DNA from: Phalacrocorax aristotelis
Taxonomy: Eukaryota; Chordata; Aves; Suliformes; Phalacrocoracidae
Reading direction: 5' to 3'
Length of the DNA: 64,000 bases
NCBI RefSeq assembly: GCF_949628215.1
Contig: NC_134279.1
Location: 63,967,766-64,031,765, forward strand
Part shown: positions 37,601 through 51,300 of the stretch, piece after piece
How the letters are laid out: each line of letters begins with the position of its first letter
How positions within the stretch are numbered: position 1 is the first letter of the stretch
Notes under the pieces: generated by a model
What the model was told of the DNA's origin: nothing
Databases searched by the model: none
Seen by the model: the letters and a program-made list of their open reading frames with translations, nothing else
Made by a program: the position numbers and the translations under genes

Positions 37601-40098
37601 AGCTGTATTTGGGGAATCCTCCTTCTGGCTGAGGTTTAAATATCACTTCAGTATCACCAAGTCTTTTGAAACCAAGGCAGCTGGAGCTGTTTCAGGCTAG
37701 TGCTAACCCTGGCTCCAAGAAGGAGGGTTTCCTCTTGGTGGCTCCAGGCTTTCACTGGGTTGCCAAGCCGCTGAAGGTTAAACAGGAGGATGTGAACTGA
37801 CCACGCCACATTGTTGTTTTGGGTGACTACAGGCTAAGGCATACAGTCATCCTAAATAGGGTAGTCCTGGCACAGAGCCTCTGTCAGAATAACAGCAAGG
37901 GACTATTTTCCCAGAAAGGCTCTCCACCATCCTTGCTCAACAAATCTGTGTATCAGAGCCCTTGTTTGTTCACTTACACAACATGTTTCTTTTAGTTTTC
38001 ACACCACTTAGCATATTAGGTTGTTTTATCATGTCTTGCTGCTGCACTGCTGCCTTGGATAACAGGGAGGCTTTGCATAAAGCAGGTGGAGCAAAGGAAA
38101 CTGTCCTTTATTCCTTCATACCCAGGGCTATCTCACCATCTCTGTACTGAGCGAGCTTCATGTTTTTGTCCTGGATATGTAAAACATGGTCTATTGTCAC
38201 AAACAGAGATTTTCTCACAGGCTTTCTGACATGCAAGATGTGAAGAGTGCTGCAGAAGAGCATTATGCTGAAGGACTCCTGTGAGGAGTAATAACCTACC
38301 AGTGACCTGGAATATCACAGCCTTCCCCAACGTTTGCCTCGCTGCTATGAAATACAATTATTACTGTCAGAGGCATAACTAATTTTATTTTTTTTAGATG
38401 ATTTGTTAATTTTTTCCCTGTGGAGGTGCTCATCCTGGTTTTATTTTTAATTACATTGGCAACTTAGCCCATTGAACCATCTGAAGTATTCCACTCTGCC
38501 TTCCAAACCCCAATGTTGTGTCAGTCCCATTGGTTCAATCCGACCAGTAGATGCAAACCAACCCTCTGCAGCAGGTTTTAGCAAAAGCTGTCCTAGGATT
38601 AAGACAACAAATCTGACAAAATGAAGAGATGATTCATATGTCTGCCAGTGAATGCAATTTCTTACCATGTTCCCAGTTTACTTTTTAAAGCAGGTATGGC
38701 TGGCAAGTGATGTTTCTTTAAACTGTGTTGTGGGAAGGCATTTTTTTATTGCTTTTCTGTCTGGCATGCATGTTTAAATAGAGTCAGATATTCTGCCAAG
38801 GAGGGGCATTTCTCAGTGAGCCAGCACTTTCTTTTAGGGCTCACTGCTAGTACCATTCACTCAGCAAGGGGCATCAGTCGAAGAGCTAAAAGCTAGTTTA
38901 GAGAAATTGGATCTTGACATTTTTTACTTGAAAGGAAGGAAGAGGATGGAGGAAAAGGGCTTGTGTATCCAATACCAAAAGATTGTACTGTTTTGAGAGC
39001 TAAGGGGATTTTGAGACTTGGCTATCAAGTTGAATTAAATTAAAATGGTCTCTGCAGAGACAGGCTTAATAAAGAGGATAAAGTGATCCACAGGAGTCTA
39101 GCTCATTCACACAGGACCAGAAAAAGAAAGTGAGGGAAATGAATTCTGCAGGCAGGCTGCTGCTTCTGCTGAGTAGCTGTGTTGGTTGGTCAGACAGCCC
39201 AGCTCAGCATCCCTCCCAGCTTCAGAAGGTCAGACGGTGGCCCACCTGTTCTGCTGAGTTAGTGCGCAGGAGGCCAAAGCAGCTAAGAGGGAGGGCAGAA
39301 ACTCCGCTTGATGAAGAAAAGGGGTTACAGTACATTTTGCAGGATTAAACAAAGGCAGGGTCTCAAAAAGACCCCTTTTCTGCTCTTCCTGCTCTCACGG
39401 AAATGCTGCAGGATACAGCCATAACAACAGAAATCACTGTGTCGAAAATACTTTCTGCCTTTCCAAATGCAACAATGGTTTTGTCTTCATGGCCTATATT
39501 CTGTAACAGAGATTTTTTTTTAATAGTAAATAAACTATGCATATTCATGATTTACTGCAACTGTTAGACCATCAGGACAGTGAGAAAGGATAACAGAACA
39601 TGCCACCTGGTAATTTTTAATGTATTCTAAAATAGACACAACTATGTAAAAACAATAGTTTATATAAGCATAGATTTAATGTGCTAGCTACAGTGGGAGC
39701 ATTTTAAGGCTGTATATACATAGAGCTTTTTTTAGGAAAGAGGAGCTGATGCAATCTACGCTACTGACACATGTATGTATTCTTTCAATATATAAATAAA
39801 ATGTAGTTAATGAGACTAATAGTGGTGCATTGTGCATGTTAAAATATCCACACTGCCAGAGGGATGGACAAGATGGACAAATGTGTTCTTGTCCATTTAT
39901 GATTGGTTTTGGCTTTTGAAAACGTGGAGTAAGCTGTGCTCAGCTTAGTTAAATTCAGTTTCTGTGCCTGAGGTAGTTGGCACCTCAAGGTGTTGCTGTT
40001 CCCTGGCTTTCCCTTTCACTCTTTCCTTACACCCCATCTAGTGTTAGCAAGTATGTAATGCATCTATTACTGTGATTTTTGGTTCATATTAAATTCAG
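37601..40098. other. Downstream intergenic DNA (or distal LGI2 3' UTR)
   Basis: AT-rich sequence without recognisable exon or transposon. Additional AATAAA strings (for example 39068-39073) could serve longer LGI2 transcripts. Confidence 0.55.
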
Positions 40099-40466
40099 TT
40101 CCTTCCTTCCTTCCTTCCTTCCTTCCTTCCTTCCTTCCTTCCTTCCTTCCTTCCTTCCTTCCTTCCTTCCTTCCTTCCTTCCTTCCTTCCTTCCTTCCTT
40201 CCTTCCTTCCTTCCTTCCTTCCTTCCTTCCCTCCTTCCCTCCCTCCCTCCTTCCTTCCTTCCTTCCTTCCTTCCTTCCTTCCTTCCTTCCCTCCCTCCCT
40301 CCTTCCTTCCTTCCTTCCTTCCTTCCTTCCTTCCTTCCTTCCTTCCTTCCTTCCCTCCTTCCTTCCTTCCTTCCTTCCTTCCTTCCTTCCTTCCTTCCTT
40401 CCTTCCTTCCTTCCTTCCTTCCTTCCTTCCTTCCTTCCTTCCTTCCTTCCTTCCTTCCTTCCTTCT
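40099..40466. repeat. (TTCC)n tetranucleotide microsatellite, about 368 bp
   Basis: About 92 units of TTCC with a few CCCTCC-type interruptions (near 40230-40250, 40290-40303 and 40354). It is a pure polypyrimidine/polypurine tract. The open frames across it (poly-FLPS on +, poly-GRKE on -) are artefacts of the repeat. Confidence 0.99.
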
Positions 40467-43400
40467 TCATTTTCAAAATAAATTTCAAAATGTAAGATGC
40501 TTAAGCAGGTTTTTTACATGCAGAGTGAATAGAACCAAGCCCTGAAATTAATGCCTAGATTTTCAGATCATCACTGTGCGGTCTTTTAAGATGTGTTACA
40601 TTTTACTGAGTCATTGACATTTACTCTGAAATTGCAAAACCAAATATAAATCTATCAACAGCAAATACACTTGATTTAAAGCAAGCTTTGAGCATTATCC
40701 ACTGATCCAGCTAGTCACATACACAGGGAATAATTCTTTTTGTTTCCTCTTCTTTCTTCAGAGACAGTGCAATTCTCTGTAACTAATTATAGGCTTGTGC
40801 CATCAAAGACATGTCTGACATACCATAATGGATGCAATTGCTCCGGGATCATTGCTTTCCTTTTGGGTATTCCATTTTTTTTATGAGTCAGCAGCCCTTG
40901 TGATGTGGTTCACTCATCATCAGCTCAAACATCAGCTTCAAATCAGCACCGTTTCCCCACCTGCCCTCCCCCGGTTTCTTTGTCCTTGCCAGGTGAACAT
41001 TTTTTTTCCACCCTTTACCACCTTCTTCAAATCTTCCTCAGAAAGCTTCTCTTCCTCCTTGAAAGTCACAGCAAGATACCAAGAGAAAAGAGTTCCCAAA
41101 GAGCAACGCAGGGATGATCACTCCTCTGCAAATTTCAAGGGGAAGACAGAGTGGAGTCTTTTTGAAAGTTCAAGCTGAAGGCAGATGTGTATGAAACAGC
41201 TGTAAGAGTCCCAGTCACCCCCTCTGAGTCCCACTCCCTCCCATCCTACAGACCTGAGCTGCTACCACTGCTCGCTCTTGGCAGCAATGCTCACAGCCAG
41301 GAATTACTAAGACTTTTTTTCCACACCCTAACCCAGAAGAAATGGAGCAGAGCTGCTAACACTGTTTTGTTTTTTTTTTTCCTAGTATATGGAACCAGCC
41401 CCTTAACCCCTTTCTCATTCTCCATACAGTTCAGCCTCCTTTTTGAGAAACCGCAGGCTAGATGATCTAATTGGCTTCAAAACTGACCTTCAAAGTCTGA
41501 CAAAACCAGCTGGCCACATGATGTTAGAGCCTTCACAAAATAAAAGACTGAGACTGTTAAAGCATTTCACATGATAACTACATAGACTTAATCCACTCCC
41601 CAGTACCACTTTCCCCATAAGCCATTGCCATTCTTGCCACATAGCTGAGGGACATTTGCAGAGGTGTTTTGCAAAACCTGGAATGAGAGGAAGGTTAAAG
41701 GGAGATGAGGTCCATGTCATGAAGCACTAAGCAAATTCTGCTACCTTTAGGTCTGAGTGGATGGTTTGGAGCCATCCATATACATGGTGGGTATCTGCAT
41801 ACATTGTAAGTTGGATGTGGTTCCTTACAAAGCCATGGACAGCAAAACCAAAGGCAATTTGAACCTAATGTCATGGCTCTGGGTGAAGAAAATGTTGAAG
41901 GGAAGCACCTGGAGTTTCACAGTGCCACCTGGGAATGACACAGATGTGTGATGCACTTTGACGAGCAGGCAAGGGAGATTTATTTTTTACAGTCTCTGGG
42001 ATGGATTGAAAGAGAACCTATGGGTCTTGGAAAGACTGGATGAGCAATTTCTATAGGCATCTCCTTATTCCAGTTTTGCCATGTCAGTGAGGTAGCCTAG
42101 ATGGAGTTTGGTGGAAAGCAAAGAAAGCAGGTGGCAGAAGTTTAATATAAGTAATATTGAAGTAGAGGTTAGAAAAGTAGAGATGGTGAGGCTGTAGACA
42201 AATGTTTGGTTACCTTGAAGGAAACAAATGACATTTTCTAAGCACAGACATAAATCAATGTGAGATCAGGGAATCAGGGAGAACAAAAAATATGTTTCTA
42301 AATAAAGGTAAGGAATAGGAGTGACAACATATGAAGTGTGAGTTTACTTAATTGCTGTGTAGAGAAAGTATCTAAGTGCCTTTCCAAGGTCACTCAGAGA
42401 ATGCAATCCACATCATTTTACTTTCCAGAGTCACCCTAGTTTATGCTTAATTAAACTATGCAAGCTCTGCACACTCTAGAAAATGCCCTTTTTATTACAT
42501 TGTAGGCGATTTGCATTTCTGAAGGGCATTTGGGAACCATGACATCACCAGAATGAAGGGCTTCTGGTAGCATTGCTCCCATTTTTATTCATTTGCAATT
42601 GTTGACTTTTATTCCAAAGTTCATTTCTATTTCCTGCTTGGACATTAGCACTGGATTGTACAAAAATGCTCATTTTCCAACTTCAATGGCTGTTCCAGTT
42701 CTTCTGATTCAGCAGCCCCTTGGGGCTGACTCATCCTTCAGCTGCAGGTGTGCCCTGAAAATTTATTCTCCATTTTAGTCCCATGAATGGAAGGCCAGTG
42801 GGTCAAGAAAGTACTCACCACCCACCCTGGTGGGGTCAGTGTTGATGGAGCCTGGGCTGGCACACAGAAGGAGGGAGCAGCACTGCTCTCTGCATGTTGA
42901 TTACTTGCCCTCTTCCATTTCTTTCTCTTCTGGTCTTGCCAGTGTGGTAAATAGTTTTGCCAGAGTTTTACAGAAAGCAATGTACCAATGAGGCCAGGAT
43001 GGTGCAGACTTACTTGGGATGCTTCTGAGAGCAAGCTAGAAATAGAAAGGGGAAATAGAAGTTAAATCAGCAACTCTGGTTAACACCATTTGCCTACTAT
43101 TTGTGAACGCAGTAGCCCAGGGGTCTCCTTGGATCTCTAGCTTCTCCTGGTTCCTGCTGACAGCATTTTCTGACACTGCTTTATACCGTTAGTGCCTGGG
43201 GAGAAAACTGCAGGCCTTTAATTTCAGGCGAAGGCCTCTGTCACCTCAGGATCTGATTAAGGCGCTGGGGTTGCACACTGAAATTGTTACAATTAACACT
43301 TAATGAAGTGAGTAACTACAGAGTCCCGCAGTTACTCCCCACCAACTTATGGCATCCGCCTCTATCATAGGAATAACCACCACCTGATTTTTACAATTTT

Positions 43401-45102
43401 TAAAAAGTGAAACCTCATGTTTGGAGTTTGTCCTATTAAATTCCACACAATCAGAACTCTGAGAGCCTGGGCATCTCTGCTTCCCTGCCACAACACAGGC
43501 AGGATGAGCTCGGAGTACGCTGCTGGCTGAAAATGGGTGCAGGTAGGAGAAGAAAAACATTCACTGCTTTGCAGGCTGGGAAATTATAAGGAAATCCTGG
43601 GTGACAACTGTGTGGAGCGGACTGTGCTCACATCTGCGCTGAATCCCGGTCCTGCTCCATGAAGCAGTGCAGGTACAGAGGTGCAGGCAGCTGATGTGCC
43701 CGAGCCAGCCTGTTCCAGCGCTGCGGGAGCTCCACAGCTCCCATGTGGTTTATCCCATTGTGCCTTAAGGATGTACCTGACCTAGGCCAAGAGAATAAAA
43801 TGAAATATGAAACTAACTGGCACTTTAATGCCTTCTTGCCACCCTTGGCATGAAACGGAGCGTACACGTGTGCAGACGCACTTCCCAATCCTGTGCTGCC
43901 CTGCTAGTAACAAACAGTGATTTGTTCCTTTACTTTTCTCAGATATGGATCAAGACAGATTTGGGGGTAAAATGGAAGTTAATGGAGAGTTTATCTCCTT
44001 TCAATTTCCTTTCTTTCCCCTCTGCCCCCAATTTATTTGCCTCTGTCTTTCTAATCACTGGAAGATTATGATGTCTGAATCATCAGACGTGAAGAACTAT
44101 ATGACATTCCCCTTAAATGACAGCTGAGATATCTATCTTTATTGTAGGGAGACTCGTATCAACATCTGCAGGTCAGATAAGGATAACTTGCCTTTTGATA
44201 TTTTTGATGGACCAACTGGTGCAAATTGTGGCCTTTTGGTGTGGTGGGCACAGGAGGACAAAGAGGTTCTTGTAACTTGGCATCAGGCAGCTCTGAGCCC
44301 TTTTGTTCTTCCCCATGGAAGATGTGGAGAGAAATGCTAAACTACCTATCCATGTAGTAATGAACTAAAAAAACTCTTTTAAAAAGACATTGACTTCAGT
44401 GTCTACTCTGCAATATTTTGGCAAATGTGACCAGGATTCTGCTAGCTTCTATGATGTTGCTTGGTACAGGGGTTGCGGAAATTATTTCTAAAATGCCTGG
44501 AGCTTTAGGATAGGGAGAGGTTCAGTAGCAAGGCGCAGGAGGGGAATGCAACTGGGAATAGGTTACTTGCTGATGTGCTAACAGCTCTAGGGGTAGGGGA
44601 TGAGAATTACTCTTTGAATTTGGGAGCTCATGAAGATGCTGAAAGCTCCAGGCTGCCACGTGGAGCTGTACACACCTTTGTCATCTGACAAAGTAGGCAC
44701 TGGGCCTTTTGGGAAGGTCCTGTTCAGTAAGCACTGGCAGGGAAGAATCCACTTGCAATATGTGGACTGTAAAGAGAGATGTGCAGGTCAAGAAGAGCTC
44801 TCTGCAGTGAGAAATGCTGCATGTTTGCTGCAGCCATCAGTTGAGGCATGCTAGATTCCTTAGGAAAAAATGCAGGAATGTTTACTTTTTGAGCTGTTAT
44901 CCAGTTCCTTATTGGTGCTGTCTTTAGTGTTTGCTTTTCTGAGACTCCTTCTCCAGGTTTTATTTAGTGAGCTGAATATTGTGTTTTCTACCTTCTTTTC
45001 TATTCTGTCCATGTTGGTCAGGCCTGTGATAGGAAGGATCAGCAAAGACAAGGCATTCGGGTATCGGAAAGGCTCATGACCTGAGCCAAAACAGAAAAAG
45101 TT
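40467..45102. other. Intergenic DNA, no gene recognised
   Basis: No recognisable exon, RNA gene or transposon. A moderately GC-balanced, repeat-free block at about 43180-43320 with ATT/TAAT-rich motifs could be a non-coding conserved element, but this cannot be tested here. Confidence 0.6.
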
Positions 45103-45350
45103 TCAGAATCACAAAATGGCTGAGGTGGGAAGGGACCTCTGGAGGTCTTCTGGTCCAACCCTCTGCTCAAGCAGGGTAACCTAGAGTTGGTTGTTCAGGA
45201 CCATGTCCTGAGCTTTTGAGTAGTTCTGAGGATGGAGGCTCCACAAACTCTTTAGGCAACCTGTGCCAGTGCTTGGTCACCCTCACAGTGAAAAAGTTTT
45301 TATTTTTGTTCATTTTTTTTCTTGTGTTCAAGTCCTTCCTATGGAAGGAG
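45103..45350 (-). mobile_element. CR1 LINE 3' fragment
   Basis: The + strand reads TCAGAATCACAAAATGGCTG and then the diagnostic GGTGGGAAGGGACCTCTGGA. The opposite strand retains the C-terminal CR1 tail motif FFTVRVTKHWHRLPKEFVE. Only about 250 bp remain, as expected from 5' truncation. Confidence 0.9.
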
Positions 45351-48300
45351 AACAAAGAAGAAATATACTGCTTATAACCACTTGGATAGAAAATCCAGCC
45401 ATTCTAAGAATATTTAGTTCTCTGTTCCTCTTATCCTTGTCAAAATGTTTGTAGATGAAATCACTTCCATGTCGTTTGCAGCACCAAAGTGTTCCTAAGT
45501 ATAGACTTAGCTTAGTGACCTTGTACTGAATGTCAGCAGTCAGTTAAGTCACCACTTAGCACTGACACTGAAGCTATTTAGAAAGTAATGAGTTGGCACA
45601 GCATACTAACTTCTGGAATAACTGGGAGCTTGCTAATGCCTGATGGATGCCCCACACAGTAGTATAGTTTAGGGAAGAGAGTGAGTCACTCCTATTGCTC
45701 CCAACTGCAGCCCAAGGCATTAAGTTTGTCTCCACTAAAAACACCTCAGGCTCATCCATGGGCTTCTTCCCTGCTGTACTTCACCTTCACTTGTCTACAC
45801 TGACAGCTGGCTCAGGATCTTCCCTCTCACCCAAGAAGACCAACTATTCATAAATACTGTGACATTGAGGCAAACACTGTAAAAATTATCTAGAGTCATA
45901 ACAATAATGACAAAACGGTCTACTGCAAATCCTCTGATATGAAGTAGGTCATGAGTTGCTCCCAGGGCCTCCCCATGGGTGGGCTAAGGAGAATGCTTAT
46001 TGGGCCCTCTCTTTATTTATAAGAGCTTGGGTGGTAGGAAAGTTCAACCCTCCACTATCCTGAGGGGAGACAGAATCTGGTAACCCAGTCCTGGGGCTCC
46101 CCACAGCATAAATTTGGAAATATGAATAGATAAGCAATATCTCCTTCATTTCTTGGAAATGATGTGTGGTTGTCGGCCACAGGCAGCATCTGAGGGTGCG
46201 TGGGTCTTTGGGCACAAGACAGAGTGTTATAAGCAGTGGCTTCAAACTCCTCTGCGCAACAGAAAGTGGGGATGGGAGCTCCCTGGGGAGCAACGCCCGC
46301 CTCCCGCCTGGAGAGGGCACAGCATGTGGCAACTGCTCCTGCAGCTTATTCTGTACAAAGCAAGTTTCAGTCAGAAGCATCTGATTTACATGAACAATTC
46401 AGCAGGAGAAACTGGGAGGAAGTTTGCTCCGATTCATAAGGATGCGGCTTGGGCCTTCCTTTCCCTTATTTGGTAAAAACTGATAATCGTTGTCACAAAG
46501 GAACAGAGGCACAGCACAGAGTTACAAAGCAGTTTGTGTGGGAGAGAAGAAGGGATGCTTGGATGCTCACACCAGCTTTCAGCACTCCCTTCTTCTTGCA
46601 GCGTGAATAGGTACTTTTTGTACTTTGAGTAGGAACTCGAATGTGCCACCTCAGTGTGCCGGTTACGGGTGCCGCCTCCAGTAGGTATCACGCCTGCATA
46701 GTTCTATATTTTTGTTTCATGTTCTTAAATAGAGACCAGTCTTCCAACTGGTTCCTCTGTGAAGATACAAATATACGCCTGTGAGGAGTACACAGGTCCA
46801 GCTTCTGAACAAGACAGACGACAGACTACCTCTTCCACTGAGCTTGTTCTCTAGTGTCAACAAATCAAATCTGAATTTGCTCAGTTTAAATATATTTTCA
46901 GAAAAACCCACCGTTGGATAGATCCTATTACACAAGTGTATGAAAATCAAAGTAAAAATTATTAGAAAAGGTTTTTTCTTAACTATTTCTTCTCTCTCTC
47001 TGAAATCTTTCACATGCAGATGTTAATGGTTTGTCAAGCACACAAAACCAGCTCAGTTTCTGCAGATGCAAGGAAACAGAATATCTAAGGAAATGGCAAA
47101 GAGTAGAAGCAAATGAAAGGTCTTTTTCAATAACTTGCAAGGTTACGGAAAACAAGGATATTCATGAACCTTCTAAAACCGAATGCAAAGCAATGAGATT
47201 GTATTTACTTTCATCAGAAAGCTTTCTTTCCTCTCTTTGTATTTAACCCCAAATTATTTGCATTGCCTCTTATGGCAACAAATTCATTTCTTTGGAAATG
47301 TATTTGCCTTTTGCTAGTAATATCTATTACGATAAAACATATAACATTTATTGTCAAGAGCTGTACAGGAGATACAGATGGAAATTCAAGAAAGGTAGAA
47401 AAGAGCTATTATACCATGTGTTCAGCACACCAAACTACTTAACCTCTAGTCTCTAGTCTTTCACTCTTCAGGTCAGTGGACGTTTGAAGCGTTGCCAAGA
47501 TAACATACTCCTTTTGCATGGACTAGAGATTGCTCAGTAGTGACCTCTCTGCCCAGTTAAAGGCTAGACTGAAAAAAGACTGTGTCTCTAAGGATTTCTG
47601 CCTCGTCCTGCTTGGCTGCATACTGAGAAAGACTGTGCAGGTAGTGATTACCAGCAGGTCATTAGATGCCTTTCAAGAAATAGCATGAAAGAACTATTTC
47701 AGTTGGTACAAGCTGTGTTTGGTATACTTCTCAGCAGATGGCTAGGTTGATAAGAGAAACACCAAGAGCACTGTGTTTGACCTGTGTGATTGTGGCACCC
47801 TGGGCACCCGCAGGAACAGGCAGGCAAGGAGGTTTGTTGCCCACCCAGCAAGGGTGTATGACTGAGACGAAGTACTGCACCAACACAGTGCTTCTGGGCT
47901 GGTAGGTCCTCAGGTCTCTGCACTGCGCATGGGTTTATTGGGCTGGGCATCATTGCACTATGCACCGCTGGAGGTGTGCCACTGTGCTTCAGTGGCTGTA
48001 AATTTGGTGTCCTTGCCAGAAGCTTCAGAGGTAAAGAAGGAATCCTCCTTTTTGCTTCTGACTCTCTTTGTGTTGAAATGGAAAAGGTTATTTTACAGAC
48101 CATTCCTTGCGTAGATCACCTATCCTCAAGTCCTCTGTGGACACCTGAGATTTATGATAAGCAACATGACACGAGCAGCTCAGGGAGTGGAAAGAGCCCT
48201 GTTCTGGAGAGCGGTGGTTTCTGACCAGGAAGACCACATATTGAACTGAGTCCCCTCAGCTCCTCTCCTTGATGCAATCCATGGTCAGAGACAGGATGGA

Positions 48301-51300
48301 GCAACGATGCATACCTGTACCTCTGCAGTAAGAGATGGTGCTGGCTGGGGAGGGGAACAGAGGTGGACTTCAGAGAGGGCTCATCTGTTTAACTTCCTGA
48401 TAAACTGCATCATTATGGTAGGCCAAGCAGTGACTTGGAGCCCGTGAAATGGGAAATGGACCTGCAAATACCAAAGGACTACTGCTGCAAATTGCACGGA
48501 GGGAAGAGTGGATGGGGAGGCAGAGTGGCCAAAGAGCTATTATCTACTTGGGTGGGAAGGAACCTAAACCAGCTATCAAAGAGGGGAAAAGGATGGTTTG
48601 CTCTTAATTTTACATGTTTCCTGCTGGGTTCTGAGCTTCTGACTGCGTTCACTTCCCTTAGGCAAGATATCCCTCTTCGTACACAGCTTCAGGAATGCAG
48701 TCAGATGTTCTGGACACCCACAGTGGGTCCATTCAGTCTTCTGGGGTTTCAGGATGCAGGTTTAGCCCATTCTATTACTCATTAGGTTGCTCAAGTACCC
48801 TGAACCATAACCATCTAATAGCATGGCAATGTAGTCAGATATTCCCAAGACAGTAGTGGAATACACGACGGATTCAGTGGAAACCTCTGCAGAGTTCAGG
48901 TACCTAATATTTCCACCTAAGACTTGCATCTTATTGCATCATGTGGTTGAGAATAACAGAAATTTGAGACAATGTTTTCAGGCAATTTCTCTTCTCATAC
49001 TGTTGTGCAGTCCTGAGAGGGCTTTTTACTCTGAACTCTGCATAATTTATGCCCCCCGAATTGCAAGCAAAATATGCTTAAGAAAACCACAAAACTTAGT
49101 AAACATTGGAAATTTTCCCACATGATTTTCCTGAATATCAATCTAGTTTATCTTCCAAAAGGCACCCATTTATCTCCTCCTGGCTGTTAAAGCTCCTTTT
49201 CTCTCTTGTTTTCTCTTCCTACTGCTCTTTTGCCCTTCAGCTGGTGTAGGCAGCTAAGCTGAAAGAAAGAAAAAATGGATGGAAGAGAAAAGATGAAAGA
49301 CCTCCACCAGGAATCTCTCACTGATGGGATTTTGAGGTATCTCTGTGGTAAGAGAGTAAGGTGTTTCCAGAGGTCTTCCTGCCTTTGTCTTTATTGTCTG
49401 TCATGGGTATTACTTGCAGGTGAGCGAAGAAGAACTGACATGCTAGTCTGAAATGACTAAACCCCTCAACCATCATTGGCAGGTAGCATTTCAAATGGGG
49501 CTGACTGCCCGGTCTCTGCCAGCCCCACCTCTAGGCCTGTTCCCAACACCACTCAAAGCCACATGAGCATTTTTCAGCAAAGTAACCCCCACAGGCACTT
49601 CTTGTCCCGTCTCTGTTAATTTGATTAATAGGCTGGATTGAGCAGCATCTTTTTCTCAGAGCAACCTCACGTTACTGGGAGGGTGCAATGGCTAGTTTCC
49701 AAACGACGCAGCGTGGAGTTCTAGGGCTTATTGTCCTGATAAGCAATGACGAAGGAAGCAGGGACATTAGTCACAAGGAGACCAGGGTTTTGACAGTGAC
49801 AGCTGATGATGTACAGCACCTGCATTTGGTCTGCAATCAGTTCAGGCTACACTTCAGATGTTCAGGTGTCTTGGTTTTTTGTTGGTTTTTGTTTTGTTTT
49901 GTTTTTTTAAGCATATCCACAGAATTATGCACTTCACTCCAGTTGCTGTGTATGTGCCAGACTGAAAAAGTGTTCTCTTTCAAATCCCCGGCGGCCTCCT
50001 AAAGCCCCAAAACAAGCAGCAAGGATTAATTCCTCCCTAGATATGATTTTCCTAAATCCTAACAGATAATTTGTTTGAAGTTTAATTTTAGTCTGTTATT
50101 ACACACACGGGCCTTATCTTCATTCAGAGTCGTTAGCAAAATTAAACAAGTCTTTTCAAACAGGAAAGGGAAGCATAGCAAGAGCCCAAGCAAATGAGTG
50201 AAATGCCAGGCTATTGGCACTAATGGTAGGCTTCCATGGTGCTGGCAAGCCCGAGACCTCAAGGAGCCTTCAATTTGTCATGTTCTTGCATGTCTGACCC
50301 ATGCGGTAGGGGTACACCCGGCCCTCCAGGATCCCATGATGCTCAAGCCACCTCTGCTGTGATCTGTGTTAGCCTACCTATACCCTCCCCCTCCTTCTAG
50401 TTAACAGGATGCCTCACTCCATGGATCCCCAACTCTTGCCCATCTCCCTGCACTGCAGCAGCTCTGGGTTTGTTTCCTTAGGCACCAGAAGTTACAGCAG
50501 CAGTGCACAGTGGAACGAAGAAAAGAAGAAAAAGGCAATATCACATCTTGTGTAATCCTTTAAAATGTGCACTGTACCAGTAGTACCACTGGTTGAAGTC
50601 TATCCTAACTGCCTTGCATGGTGAAACCATACCTCCACCACTGTGATGAACTCTTCTCAGCTAGCCACTATGACATAGGAGCCTGGGGAGAAGGTCATCT
50701 CCTCATTGCACCACTCTGTAAATAGGATTCGGGGCCTCAGCCTCAAGGTGTCAAAGAGTGTCTGAACATGTTAGCATTGCTGTGTGCTCCTGATCAGGGT
50801 GATGTTTAAGCGAACATCTAGACGGCTGCCATTTTTATGCTATTTGACCTCAGTCAACTATGTTTGGACCAGAGCTCAGCTAACCTTGTTAGTATTTCAT
50901 ATATAGTCTTGTCTTTATAAAATGCAGGAATCTCTTCAGACAGCACTCTGAAAGTCTCCCTTCCCCAACTGCAGTTTGTTTAAAAATCCCAGATCTAGAA
51001 AAGAGAAGAAGGAACTAAGATTACTAGTGACTTAAACTAAGCTGGGAAAAGAGCAATGCTGCTGATCTCTGTCTTTAAATCAGTTCCTTTCCTCTTTAGC
51101 ACTGCGAGGACCACCTGGGATCCTTCTAGCAAGCACAAGACAAATTCTTCTGCACTGAAGCTGTGAAGGTTACCCAGAGCTCATCAACTTTGGCATATGA
51201 AACGGTGGGTGATAAGGTAGTTAGGACATGGTATCTATAAGATCAGGCCTCAGGACAGGATGCTGAAGACCTAAGTTGCATTTTCTGCTCTGTCCCCAGT

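Noticed and set aside
40079..40495. Poly-FLPS and poly-GRKE open frames
   Set aside because: Pure translation of the (TTCC)n microsatellite.
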